Positions 13,046 to 24,347 of a stretch of 64,000 nt of DNA are shown one piece after another. The notes beneath the pieces are model-generated. The model was not told where the DNA came from. It did not search any database and worked only from the letters and a program-made list of their open reading frames with translations. The stretch comes from Hermodice carunculata (taxonomy: Eukaryota; Annelida; Polychaeta; Eunicida; Amphinomidae): positions 17,038,240 to 17,102,239 of the forward strand of contig OZ026628.1 of the NCBI GenBank assembly GCA_964020975.1, written 5' to 3'. The position numbers and the translations under genes are program-made. Numbering within the stretch: position 1 is the stretch's first letter; each line of letters opens with the position of its first letter.

Positions 13046-13863
13046 TAACACGACCTTTGCAGATGTTTGGATATCTAAGGCATCATATTTTTCATGTTAA
13101 TCGGAAAAAAAAGCATGTCATAGATTGCACAGTCCTATATTATTCTCTTATATCTAAGTTCGAATTGGGATAAGGATGTTGTTTTGTTTTCTTGGAAAAC
13201 ATAAGCATGCTCACTTGACTAAATGTTTGTTTTAAAAACCAGTTTAGACGTGTATTAAAGTAAGTGAGTACATCAAGATAAGCCCCAGTAACACATGAAA
13301 AATGGAAACCGAGCTGGGCTTGTAGTATCTGTCAAACAACAAATACACTCTGAAAGTACATATATATATATGCAAGGTAACAAATGCACATGGAAATAAG
13401 TATAAACAGAAATAATGTAGAAAAAGGCATTCACCAATGAATGGTTGTACATGTAGTTTCAAATTGTGCCGATTAATTCCACATGCTCAGCATAGAGTGC
13501 CATGAAAACACTGGAAGTAAATCATATATCGCCCCCCCCCCCCAAAAAAAAGCGACAGCATATGATACAACTATAACGATATCAGGTTTGCTTCTTTATT
13601 TTTTCTTCTTTTTTTAAGATGATTGGATTGTGACTGTTTAATGTTTGTAAAAATATCTTTCCAAATGTGAGGTCCACCCTATTTAATAGAAAATTCCCCA
13701 GGACTTGTTTGAACTCTGGTTATGAAAAATATTATGCATTGACGACTTGAGTAACAGTGAATGGTAAAAGTGGATATAAATAGTTTTTGCAAACTTAAAA
13801 GTGTGAGGTTGTTCAGTGATAAAAACATTAACTAAATAGGCTGAGTTTCCAACAGAAAATCAA
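13046..13863. other. No gene seen
   Basis: Includes a C14A8 tract at about 13531-13553 and a short TA run at about 13361-13371. No recognisable coding content was found. Confidence 0.5.
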
Positions 13864-14812
13864 ATGTCTCCGCGTGCGCCCCTACTATTGTCACCTTTAT
13901 TTTCATAAATAGGAACATCAATTCCAATCAACTACAGATATGGTGAAGGTACACTCTTTATTGACATTTCAAAACGTTGATCCTTGACGAAATGCCCACA
14001 AGACCTTGAAAAATAGGTCAAGGTCATACATTTGCAGGTAAAGGCGAGGTCTTACAAAAGTCTTACATAGAAACATAATCACACAAAATGTCAACCTCTT
14101 TAAGACAAATCTTTATAGAGTGCATCTGCAAGGATTTTTTTAAGTGGCCACGTGACCTTGAAAAAAGGGCAAGATCACCCATCTACAATCCCAACCTGCT
14201 TCATATTATGGTTATAATCAAGCAAAATTTCAACCTTTTAAGTCAAATCCTTGCGTAATCATGCCAAATTTCAACCTTTTAAGTCAGCTCCTTGTGGAGT
14301 TACTGGGCCCGCGTCAATTTTACATGACATGCCCATGTGACCTTGAAAAAAAGGCAAGGTCACCCATCTGCAATCCCAACCTACTTCATATTATGGTATA
14401 TAATCATGCAAAATTTCAACCTCTTAAGTGAAATCCTTGTGGAGTTATTGCGTCTGCGTCAATTTTACATGCCATGCCCACGTGACCTTGAAAAATAGGT
14501 CAAGGTCATACATCTACAGTTACAAGCAAAGTCTTACAAAAAGCTTACATAGGTCACCCATCTGCAATCTCATGCAAGGTTTTGGAAATATAGGAACATC
14601 TCAAAAAAATCTTACTTTCGAAGTCAAATCTTTCTTGAGTTATCGCGTCCGAAACGCACACAACATCGTGTTGAAGAAGAAGAAGAACAAGAAGAACAAG
14701 AAGAACAAGAAGAACAAGAAGAACAAGAAGAACAAGAAAAACAAGAAGAACAAGAAGAAGCGAAAGAAACGGACGCAAAAACAATATGTCCCCCCGTTGC
14801 ATGAGGAGACAT
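13864..14812 (+). mobile_element. Nonautonomous TIR element M1 with AAGGTCA motifs
   Basis: It begins ATGTCTCCGCGTGCGCC and ends CATGAGGAGACAT, giving an inverted 8-bp terminal match (ATGTCTCC / GGAGACAT) with further partial match inside. The interior has diverged tandem units of 100-200 bp, each with GTGACCTTGAAAAA then AAGGTCA. It ends in a GAAGAACAA minisatellite. It has no coding capacity. An inverted, truncated relative ends at 19058 with the same terminal sequence. The superfamily is unknown to me. The terminal repeats and lack of an ORF make a MITE-like DNA transposon the likeliest reading. Confidence 0.6.
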
Positions 14813-15166
14813 AATAAAGCTGTTGTGTGCGTGTGTGTTTATATGTTCAAGTTTAAGTATATTACTTGTTTGAACATGGGATCAGTTTGGGCACTAAAGT
14901 CGCAATTTGTAATTATGTATATAAATTTCTTTTCTATTTTCACAAGTTTGTCTAAAAATGGCATACAATTTGCAGCCCATGTTATATCGCAGTACAAATA
15001 ATAAGGGTAAGCTGTATGATATAGTTCAGTTAAAGTGCTCTTGCAAAGTATATCTTTTTTTTTTTAAATTACAATAATTTTGCTTAGTTTATTTGATATA
15101 CTTGATACATCTTGCTTCTAGTTTAGCCTACCATCAATCCAAATATTTACAACATTTTATTATTAG
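14068..15166 (+). repeat. 1099-bp tandem duplication, copy 1
   Basis: This segment and the next 1099 bp appear identical wherever I compared them, including an 11-T homopolymer and the minisatellite length. It covers most of element M1 plus about 350 bp of flank. The duplication joint has only a 3-bp overlap (TAG). Confidence 0.9.
14671..14762 (+). repeat. 9-bp minisatellite (AAGAACAAG)n
   Basis: About nine units of AAGAACAAG with a few variants near the right end of element M1. It encodes Lys/Asn or Leu/Val runs in various frames, none of them a credible protein. Confidence 0.9.
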
Positions 15167-16265
15167 TAGAAACATAATCACACAAAATGTCAACCTCTTT
15201 AAGACAAATCTTTATAGAGTGCATCTGCAAGGATTTTTTTAAGTGGCCACGTGACCTTGAAAAAAGGGCAAGATCACCCATCTACAATCCCAACCTGCTT
15301 CATATTATGGTTATAATCAAGCAAAATTTCAACCTTTTAAGTCAAATCCTTGCGTAATCATGCCAAATTTCAACCTTTTAAGTCAGCTCCTTGTGGAGTT
15401 ACTGGGCCCGCGTCAATTTTACATGACATGCCCATGTGACCTTGAAAAAAAGGCAAGGTCACCCATCTGCAATCCCAACCTACTTCATATTATGGTATAT
15501 AATCATGCAAAATTTCAACCTCTTAAGTGAAATCCTTGTGGAGTTATTGCGTCTGCGTCAATTTTACATGCCATGCCCACGTGACCTTGAAAAATAGGTC
15601 AAGGTCATACATCTACAGTTACAAGCAAAGTCTTACAAAAAGCTTACATAGGTCACCCATCTGCAATCTCATGCAAGGTTTTGGAAATATAGGAACATCT
15701 CAAAAAAATCTTACTTTCGAAGTCAAATCTTTCTTGAGTTATCGCGTCCGAAACGCACACAACATCGTGTTGAAGAAGAAGAAGAACAAGAAGAACAAGA
15801 AGAACAAGAAGAACAAGAAGAACAAGAAGAACAAGAAAAACAAGAAGAACAAGAAGAAGCGAAAGAAACGGACGCAAAAACAATATGTCCCCCCGTTGCA
15901 TGAGGAGACATAATAAAGCTGTTGTGTGCGTGTGTGTTTATATGTTCAAGTTTAAGTATATTACTTGTTTGAACATGGGATCAGTTTGGGCACTAAAGTC
16001 GCAATTTGTAATTATGTATATAAATTTCTTTTCTATTTTCACAAGTTTGTCTAAAAATGGCATACAATTTGCAGCCCATGTTATATCGCAGTACAAATAA
16101 TAAGGGTAAGCTGTATGATATAGTTCAGTTAAAGTGCTCTTGCAAAGTATATCTTTTTTTTTTTAAATTACAATAATTTTGCTTAGTTTATTTGATATAC
16201 TTGATACATCTTGCTTCTAGTTTAGCCTACCATCAATCCAAATATTTACAACATTTTATTATTAG
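15167..16265 (+). repeat. 1099-bp tandem duplication, copy 2
   Basis: Second copy, starting exactly where copy 1 ends and breaking off inside LINE-derived sequence at about 16266. The minisatellite is at 15770-15861 with the same length as in copy 1. Confidence 0.9.
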
Positions 16266-17480
16266 TTCTAAACAACTATCCTGAACTTTAATTCTTAGAT
16301 TATCTGGGATGGTAACAAGTTTTTTTGCATTCAAGGTTATGTAGTTGGTCTTGTCTAAGTTAATAGATAATTTATTAGAGTGGAGGTAAAAACCAGTCAA
16401 GTTTTATGCCACGTACACCACAATGGGATAATTCTGAAAGAGAAAAGTTGTGATCAACTGTGTCAAAGCCCTTGGAAAGATCAAGAAAGACACTAATTTC
16501 GTATTCATCATAGTCCAAGGCCTCTGATATTTTGTTTACAAGATAAGCGACTGCCATTTCAGTACTGTGACCTTTTCTGAATCCTAATTGGAAATTGTAC
16601 TAAATTATGTTTTTTTTCTCAATAGTCAATGAGCTGATTGTTTGCTGCTTTTTCAAAACTTTGGGAAAAGAAGGATAGAGTGGAAATAGGATGATAATTG
16701 GTGACTAACTCAATATCTTGTTTTTTGAACAATAGGATGACTTTTAAAATCTTCAAGTCATCTGGAAAGGTACCAGTTTGCAGAGACAAGTTAATGATAT
16801 AAGTAACAGGTTTGAGAATACCAGTAAAAATACATTTAACAGCCTTTAAATGGATCAGATCCCAATCTGGCGATAAATTTCTTAAGGAGTTAATTATAAT
16901 ACGTTTATCGTCTTCTGTAATAGGGCAAAAGAGGAGTGTAGATAATTAACTTTGATAACCCATGAAGAGTGTTTATTAGATACAGGGATCGTGTTAGCTA
17001 TATTTGTACCAACAATGGTGAAAAATGAATTGAAGTTGTCAGAAATATATTTACTTTTTGTAGTAACTGATCCATTGTGCTTACATCTATTGTTAATGGT
17101 AGCCACTTTACTCTTACCAATAACATTATCTATTTTCCACAATTTTGTTAGATTTTGTTTATTTGTTTAAATTAGGCAGGGATAATACTGTTTTTCAAAG
17201 ATATGCAAAAGATGATTTAAATCTATTTTATATGATTTATACTTAGACAATTTTTCGGCTTTTATTATTTTTACAATGGATGTAATTGAAGTATACTTTA
17301 TTTTTCCTTTGATAGACTTTTAGTAAGCCACGGTTTACTAAAATGAGATTTTTAATGGTTGTTTTGTTAGGGATTCATTCACACTAAATATATTCAAATT
17401 CGCTCATAAGGGAGTCATGGCCGTGTTGGTATCATGATGTTCCACAATACTTGACCAGTCATGAGAATAAATTCTTAATT
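16266..17480 (-). pseudogene. LINE reverse-transcriptase fragment (A)
   Basis: On the minus strand the order is that of a non-LTR retrotransposon ORF2. A pre-RT region is seen with VIGKSKV and SDNFNSFFTIVGTNIA at 16894-17142. Next comes a block resembling IFTGILKPVTYIINLS ... FPDDLKILKVILLFKK near 16700-16850. Then YNFQLGFRKGHSTEMA runs into FLDLSKGFDTVDHN and GVRGIKLDWF (16385-16600). It is followed at once by NKLSINLDKTNYITL (16290-16375), a part that normally comes after the YxDD box. The YxDD catalytic block itself is therefore missing through an internal deletion. Several frame changes and stops are present. The motif style (DLSKGFDTVDH) suggests a Jockey/CR1/Rex-like lineage, but I cannot fix the clade. 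Confidence 0.8.
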
Positions 17481-17584
17481 TTAAGTCCCTTAGTGTTTAT
17501 GTGTAATGACTTTTTGACTTGGGAGAGTCTGTGTTAAAGAGATGGATTCTTTTGGATTATGTAATATATTGTATTTGTGTCTTT

Positions 17585-18330
17585 TTGCCCAGAACAACTT
17601 CCTAGTAGTCATTACCCTATTCAGCAGTCCGAACTCTTTACTCTCCATAAGCTAAACTGCCCCTGTCTAACCTATATACATATGGAGTTACTATTGTCCA
17701 TATTGCACACGTTCCTCTGTAAAATTTTGACAAAGGCTGAATCAGCCCAAATAAATTAAAGGGTCTACAGCAGGTAGCAATACAACATGTTCCAGAGCCT
17801 ATTACCCGTACATGTCTCTCGGCTCCTTCTCTAAGCTAAATATTCGGCAAAGAAAATCCACATCATAATGAATAAATATGACCGTGGCGAATAATGAATT
17901 AGCTAAATACATGAAGTTTTGCAGAGCTTCATTATGAGCGCAGAATGCCTGTCAAACAAACCATAATTACTAAATTTGTATAGTACAGGTTCAGATAGGA
18001 ACAATTTGACTTACCCCTGAACCAACATGTACACTATCTAGCTGGACAGCTTATCGTAGTTAAACCAGCCACCAGTGTATAACTGAAATGGAACAAGCTG
18101 GGGCATTATATTCAGTCCCAGTGATTGTAAAATAAACAGTTGCAGCTAAACCCCCTTTACAAGGGAAATCTCAACAGGACTGCAGCGATGGACATCCTGC
18201 ACCAGAAATATAAAACAAACTCCATGATGACACTTAACCCTAAAACAATTAAGCTTTATTTCACTGCCAACCCTGAGTCAATGTATTAACGTAATGTGTC
18301 AGGTTTCTGACATTTGCGAAAATACTGTAA
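17585..18330 (+). repeat. Segmental duplication block A, partial copy 2
   Basis: Collinear with about 38775-39500 and, in its first part, with about 12210-12480. It shares the landmark CTTCCTAGTAGTCATTACCC and the pair TATTCAGTCCCA ... GATTGTAAAATA. It is a third copy of the receptor-flank block, here cut on both sides by mobile elements. Confidence 0.7.
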
Positions 18331-18539
18331 ATTTTGAGTATTTTTTTTAATTCAGTAAATGTGCATTCAGGCATATCAGAAAAGAATGAAAGTCATAAGC
18401 ATTTATGCCAAAAACATGTTATCAAAAACAATTTTTCTTAACAGGATTTTAACTACAATTAGGCAAACATGTAACTGTCATAGGCCGCTGCTTCCTACCA
18501 ATAGCCCCTCAGGGGCTTAACCTGACAGAAAACATGCAA

Positions 18540-19058
18540 GCCTAAAATGCATAATTTGCGAGGTCAAATGGGCATGTCATCTAAGATTGACGCCGATGCA
18601 ATAACTCTGCACAGATTTGACTTATGAGGTTGAATTTTTGCATGATTATGCACCATAATATGAACTAAATTGGGATTGTGGACGGGTGACCATGACTTAT
18701 TTTCAAGGTCATATGGCTACTTTTTCAAAATCATTGCTGATGCACTCAAGAAGGTTTTGACTAATATAGGTTCACATTTTGTGTGATTATGTTTTTATGT
18801 ATGACTTTTGTAAGACTTTGCTTGTGACTGCAGATGATTACCTTGGCCTATTTTTCAAGGTCACATGGACATTTTGTCAAAAATCAATGTGGATGTGATA
18901 ACTCAAGAAAGATTTTACTTAGAAAGTTGAAATTTTATGTGAAGATGTTCCTATATGAGACCTTGCTTGGGATTGTAGATGGGTGACCTTGACCTTTTTC
19001 AAAGTATGCCTATTTATAAAAATAAGGATGACAATAGTAAGGGCGCATGGGGAGACAT
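18540..19058 (-). mobile_element. Inverted, truncated relative of element M1 (M2)
   Basis: The minus strand starts at 19058 with ATGTCTCCCCATGCGCCC and CTTACTATTGTCATCCTT, matching the start of M1 at 13864. It continues through repeated GACCTTG / AAGGTCA units like those in M1. The inner end is indistinct. M1 and M2 thus face each other across about 3.7 kb of decayed LINE and duplicated flank. Confidence 0.65.
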
Positions 19059-19084
19059 TTGATTTTCGGTTGGAAAATCAGCCT

Positions 19085-20665
19085 GTTCTAGTTCTATGAT
19101 AAATCTCGATCAAGTTTTTTAAAAATAGGAGCTCAAACTGCTTTTTTGAGGAACCAGGCAGTTCACCTTCAATAAAACCTTTGCTTAGCATATACATGAA
19201 AATGGATTTAAGCACATGTCAGTATTTCTTATAGAAGTCTGGTGTCAGGCCATCTAACCCTGGTGCTTTATTCTTTTGAAGTTCATAAATCACTGTTGCT
19301 ATTTCATCTTCAGAAATATCAGTATCGCACAATTGTTTCTCATTTTCAGACAAAGCTTTGTTAAAATTTACTCTCTGTAAATATTTGTCCACATCAACTG
19401 GTGCAATATCTTTAGCGTATATTTTTTCACAGAAGTTTGCTGCAGCATCAGGTATTTCACTGTCTTTATGCACTATGAGATCGCAATCTTTCAATATCTT
19501 TATTACATTAAAACATTTATGCCTTTTCTAAAACCTCATGAAATGTTTTGTGCTTTTTCCCCTTCTTCTGCCGATTTTACCCTTGCACGTATCTTTATAC
19601 CATTTGCCTTTTCATCATATATGTTTTGTAGTTGTTCACTCAAAGCATTCTTTTTTCCTAGTAATGACACAGTGCCTGGTTCTTCATTTAGATGATTAAA
19701 TACATCATCAAACACTTTCTGTAAAGTCTCTAATTTATTATATTTGGCCTTAGCCTTTCATATGGAATAGCGTATTGTGACCTATTTCAGTTCAATTTTA
19801 ACTATTTCCCATAGTAGTCTTTTTGATTTTACATCATTATACTCATCCATATAATGAAAAATCTACTTCGCCATTTCCTGGCCATATTTTTCATCTTCAA
19901 GCAAGGCAGCATTAAACTGCCAGTAGTCTTTGCGCCTTTCATTTCCTACCATTTTAAAAGTTGTGAACACTGCTTAACGATCTGCACCCACTACAAGTAT
20001 GACCTTAGCACTTTTTTCTGATACAAAACAGTTATCGGACACAAGTTTATAATCTAGCATATTTGTAGTGCCAATTTTCTATCATAAAAAGTGAAGCTTC
20101 CTTTTATTGGATACAATTTTGACCATGTAACATGTACTCTCAATTTTCAAATCATCTCGTTTAAGGTTTTTTTCTGCTTTTGTCCCTTGACCCTGCATCA
20201 GGACTACGATCCATTTCTCTTAAACAACAATTCAAATCACCTAATATTATAATATTTTCATCATTTGCTGTAAATTCTGTAGTCCATTGTGTTTAAAGAT
20301 CAAAGAACTCCTTTCTGTATTTTTTTCATCATTTGAGGCACAGGCATTAACCAACGTTAATGTTTCTTCACCCAGCTCGACATTTACAGGTAGCCTCCTA
20401 AATCATTGCTCTAATGAACATTCAAAATTTTAACTTCTATTTTTTGTGACAAAAAGAATGCTGACACTTCTGCTATGGCCTGAATCTTTAGTTGCATGAA
20501 TTACGTGACCCTTCCACCCAGCATCAAATTATGGTTTCAATTTTTCTGTACAGTACGTCTCTTGTAGAAAAAGTATATCTAAATTACAATTTTTGATCCA
20601 TGAAAAAAATTTCCTGTGTTTATGATGGTTATTAAGACTTCTTACATTCAATGTCATAATAGACA
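19085..20665 (-). pseudogene. L1/Tx1-like LINE ORF2 fragment (B), endonuclease to start of RT
   Basis: On the minus strand, decayed frames begin near 20660 with MTLNVRSLNNHHK and LDILFLQETYCTEKL, typical of the N-terminus of an apurinic endonuclease domain. GHSRSVSILF follows, and then a linker. The frame SENEKQLCDTDISEDEI ... LQKNKAPGLDGLTPDFYKKY (19219-19494) is the first RT block of L1/Tx1-type elements. The copy stops where element M2 abuts it at about 19060-19085, so the catalytic RT core is absent. Stops and frame changes are frequent. The order and motifs leave little doubt about a LINE. The L1/Tx1 assignment is from the NKAPGLDG style and is tentative. Confidence 0.75.
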
Positions 20666-20932
20666 ATTCAGATTTTGTCGTCACTGTCTGAATATAGAGC
20701 CTGTTGTCGTTCTGACACCCAACATAGCCTTCAATACAGCCATGTATAGAGTCTCAATCATCCTCAAACTTATATTCAACTAGCGTTCAAATCCATAAAT
20801 TATGTCGGCCAAAAAGAAAACATGTAGTGCTTTCTTTACAATGAAAGAAAATTCTGGATCTGGTTCCATTGATAGCCGTAAATCTTGTCTTTGCTTTGCT
20901 TATAATCATCCTAGATTCAGTACAGAACTCTT

Positions 20933-21330
20933 TCAGCATGCACATCTTTTCGTAAGACTTTCCCTAAATGAAGCAAGAAACATCGTGAGGTCAATTAGCA
21001 TCAGTGTGTAGAGCCACTTAAGGAAGCTGTCCAAGGAGCACCTTGCTTTAAGACTATGCATAAGGTCATTCACAAGAATAGTAAGTAGAAAGCAAGAAGT
21101 TGGAAAGCCTTTTCTAACTCCTATCATAGCAGTGATAATTGCGAGACCTAAAATGCATTTACACGCATTGTGCATGCACGCTGAAGCTAGCAACATTAAT
21201 GCACCACATCCCAAATATTTCACACCTTCATCAGTGCATGTCTTGGTACTCGATTGTAAGCATATGACAATATTCCTGAACATGAGGTTGACTTTGCAGG
21301 GATGACAGATATTTGGAACATTACGGAAAA
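20933..21330 (-). pseudogene. LINE reverse-transcriptase fragment (C)
   Basis: A minus-strand frame carries GVRKGFPTSCFLLTILVND followed by LKWLYTLMLIDLTMFLAS. This matches the RT block GVRQGxPTSCxLFxxxVND and the following LxDDT catalytic block of some non-LTR elements. Here the catalytic aspartate pair reads ID-LT, so the active site is lost. The upstream part (ALMLLASACMHNACKCILGL) is weaker. It is a different family from fragments A and B, judging by the PTSC motif. Confidence 0.65.
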
Positions 21331-21734
21331 CAACCAAAACAGACCCCGTGGACCGCAACCATATTACAGATTACGTTGCCGTCCCGTACCACAGCAACAT
21401 ATGTAAATAACGAGATATGACATGCAGTTGTAAGGCATATGGGGCATATCCACATGTCAGGATCAATGCATCAGATATTCAAGAGTGGCCAATAGGTCAA
21501 AGATATAACGTTGCTATGGTAGATAAGCACAAAACTGGAGCAGTTAAAACAGAGATTGAAGATTGCATGATTGTTCACTCGTATATGAAAATTTATTCAA
21601 AAAGTTTTTTTGAAAAAAACACAAACATCCTGATTTTATACATCACTTGGAAAATCTAAGACCTGATGCAATTCACTTGCTGAATTGTACATTTTTAAAA
21701 CTGTCTCCACATATGTTACCATGAAAAAGATTTT

Positions 21735-22320
21735 GACACATAATATGTTTGATTACAGTTACGCGCAAGATCTGTCAAAATGACATGTTTCATGTCTATT
21801 GCTTTTTTCGGTACATTGCTCCCAATTCACACCAAAATAGCTATATCCTGAGGTAGGCTCTAACAAAGAAGAGAATGATAATTTTACTGGCCAGTACCTG
21901 GAGCCTAGAACCGAGGTTTGATGGTTTTACCAGATACTCGATTCTTTTAAGAAATACAAACAATATGTTATAAATTTATTCTACTCTTGAAGAATTCCGC
22001 ACAATTACACATAGTTTATAGGAAGTTAGTCCTTTTTCTAACTCATATTTTTATGTAATCAAGATCATATTCTTCTGAAGAAAGGTTCTCACACGAAAAC
22101 AGTACACTTTGTCACCCAGACTTACCAAGGTGTTTTCAATTTCTGTCAGAATAACATTGATAAAAGATAATAGGCGAAAGAAATCAATGTTGTTTTCTGT
22201 CTCTACTTCTTTGTGTGCCGTCTTCTTTGTTATTGAATCCTTATGCTCAACATGCAGTTTTTATTTATTTGGTTAAAGCAGCTGTCTTTTGGCAGGTTAA
22301 GAAACCGACGTATTTCTGTT
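21735..22320 (+). repeat. Diverged receptor-flank repeat, paired with 46600-47140
   Basis: Segments ACATGTTTCATGTC, CACACCAAAA, GAGGTTTGATG and TTTCTGTCAGAATA occur in the same order at 46610-47000. The same piece is more weakly similar to 11860-11960 and 38330-38420. It is a remnant of a further duplicated unit. Confidence 0.5.
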
Positions 22321-22361
22321 TGATCAATACCGCGCGGTTTGTACGTATGATTCATTTGTTT

Positions 22362-22410
<49 letters not shown>

Positions 22411-22460
22411 TTTTTTTTTTGTTTGTTTGTTTTTTTTTTTTTTTGGGGGGGGGGGGGGGG
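22362..22460. repeat. (TTTTG)n and T/G homopolymer tract
   Basis: Five or six TTTTG units, long T runs, then about 18 consecutive G. Reading frames across it give Phe/Gly or Lys/Pro runs and are not genes. Confidence 0.9.
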
Positions 22461-22480
22461 TCATGGCCCCCTTCGAAGAA

Positions 22481-24347
22481 GGTGGGGCATATAGCTTTGC
22501 AAATGTCAGTCGGTCGGTGAGTCGGTCAGTCGGTCTGTCTGTCGGTCGGTCAGTGGATAGACTGTAGTTTCTGCACAATAACTCAAGAAGTTTTTTGAGC
22601 TAGGACTTTGATACTGTACAGGTGTATTATTCTAGTCAAAAGCTAGGCCAAGTATGAAGATGGGTTACCTTGGCCTAATTTCCAAGGTCCCAGTGGTACC
22701 TGAATTAACTTTGATTTCTGCACAATAACTATAGATGTTTTTAAGCTAGGATTTTTATATTGCACAGGATTATGATCCATATTTGGAGCTAGGCGAAGTT
22801 TGAAGATGGATGACCTAGACCCTAATTTAAAGGTCACAGAGCAACTTAACTGAATATGGTTCCATGCTTTCTGGATGATAACTTATACCTTAGAGTTAGG
22901 ACTTTTATATTGCACAGCTTTATGGTTCTCTGTAAGGGCTAGGTTAAGTTTGAAGATGGGTGACCTTGACCCAGTTTTCAGGGTCACAGAGAGATTACAA
23001 ATTCCTGTGATTTCCGCAAAATAGCTCATGAGGCTTTTGAGCTTGGACTTTGATACTGTATAGGTTTATCATTCTAGTCAAAAGCTAGCAAAATTTGAAG
23101 ATGGTTGACCTTGACCTATATTCCAAGGTCACATTGGTACCTGAGTTAACTTTGGTTTCCGTGCAATAACTGAAGAGGTTTTTAAGCTAAGACTTTCATA
23201 TTGCACAGGATTATAGTCCATATTTTGGGCTAGGCGAAGTTTGAAGATGGATGACCTTGACCCTATTTTAAAGGTCACAGAGCCACTTAACTCAATACAG
23301 TTTCATACTTTCTGCATGATAACTTATACCTTGGAGCTACGACTTTTATATTGCACAGCTTTATGGTTCTCTGTAAGAGCTAGGTTGAGTTTGAAGATGG
23401 GTGACATTGACCCAGTTTTCAGGGTCACAGAGAGATTGTAGAATTCCTGTGATTTCTGCACAATAACTCAAAATGTTTTTGATTTAGGACTGGGATACTT
23501 TGCAGGTCTATAGTTCTTGCTAAGGGCTAGAAGAAGTTAAAAGTTTGGTGACCTTGATTTAATTTCCAAGGTCACATTGGTACCTGCGTTAACTCTGGTT
23601 TCCACATGATAACGGAAGAGATTTTTAAACTAGGACTTTTATATTGGACTGGATAATTATTCGTATTGGGGGCTAGGTCACGTTTGAAGATGGATGACCG
23701 TGACCTAATTATAAAGGTCACAGAGCCACTTGGTTGAATACTGTTTCTGCATGATGACTTGCATTTTAGAGGTAGCACTTTTATATTGCACAGCTTTATG
23801 GTTGCCTATAAGGGCTAGTTTGAGTTTGTAGATGGGTGACCTTGACCCAGTTTGGAGGGTCACACACAGACAGTAGACTTCCTGTTTTTTCTGCACAATA
23901 ACTGAAGACGTTTTTGAGCAAGGACTTGGATACTGCACCACTATATAGTCCTTGTTAAGGGCTAAAAGAAATATAAAGTTTGGTGACCTTGATCTTAATT
24001 CCAAGGTCACATATTCACCTGATTTAACTTTGGTTTCTGCATGATCACTGAAGAGGCTTTTAAGCTAGGACTTTTCTATTGTACAAGATTATAGTCCATA
24101 TTCGGGGCTAGTCGAAGATGGGTGACCTTGACCAAATTTTAAACGTCACGGAGCCACTTTACTTAATATGGTTTCATGATTTCCGCATGATAACTTGTAC
24201 TTTAGAGCTATGACTTTTTTATTGCACAGCTTTATGGTTCCCTATAAAGACTAGGTTGAGAATAAAGATGGGAGACCTTGATACAGTTTTCTGACATTGA
24301 TGTATGATCAACCTTCACTAATTTTGTTACGTCACGAGTGCCCCACC
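22481..24347 (+). mobile_element. TIR-bounded element carrying a trimeric higher-order repeat array
   Basis: The left end has GGTGGGGCA and the right end TGCCCCACC, a perfect 9-bp inverted match. Just inside the left end is a GTCGGTC-rich stretch. The interior holds about twelve units of about 147 bp, each with TGCACAATAACT- or TGCATGATAACT-like sequence, a GGACTTTxATATTGCACAG stretch, and GATGGGTGACCTTGACC then AAGGTCACAG. Units fall into three types in fixed order, giving a period of about 440 bp repeated four times (starts near 22571, 23012, 23453, 23890). There is no coding capacity. Confidence 0.7.

Noticed and set aside
14428-14814. 128-codon frame with a Lys/Asn C-terminus, duplicated at 15527
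   Set aside because: It spans repeat units of a noncoding element and its minisatellite. The identity of the two copies comes from the 1099-bp duplication, not from selection on a protein.
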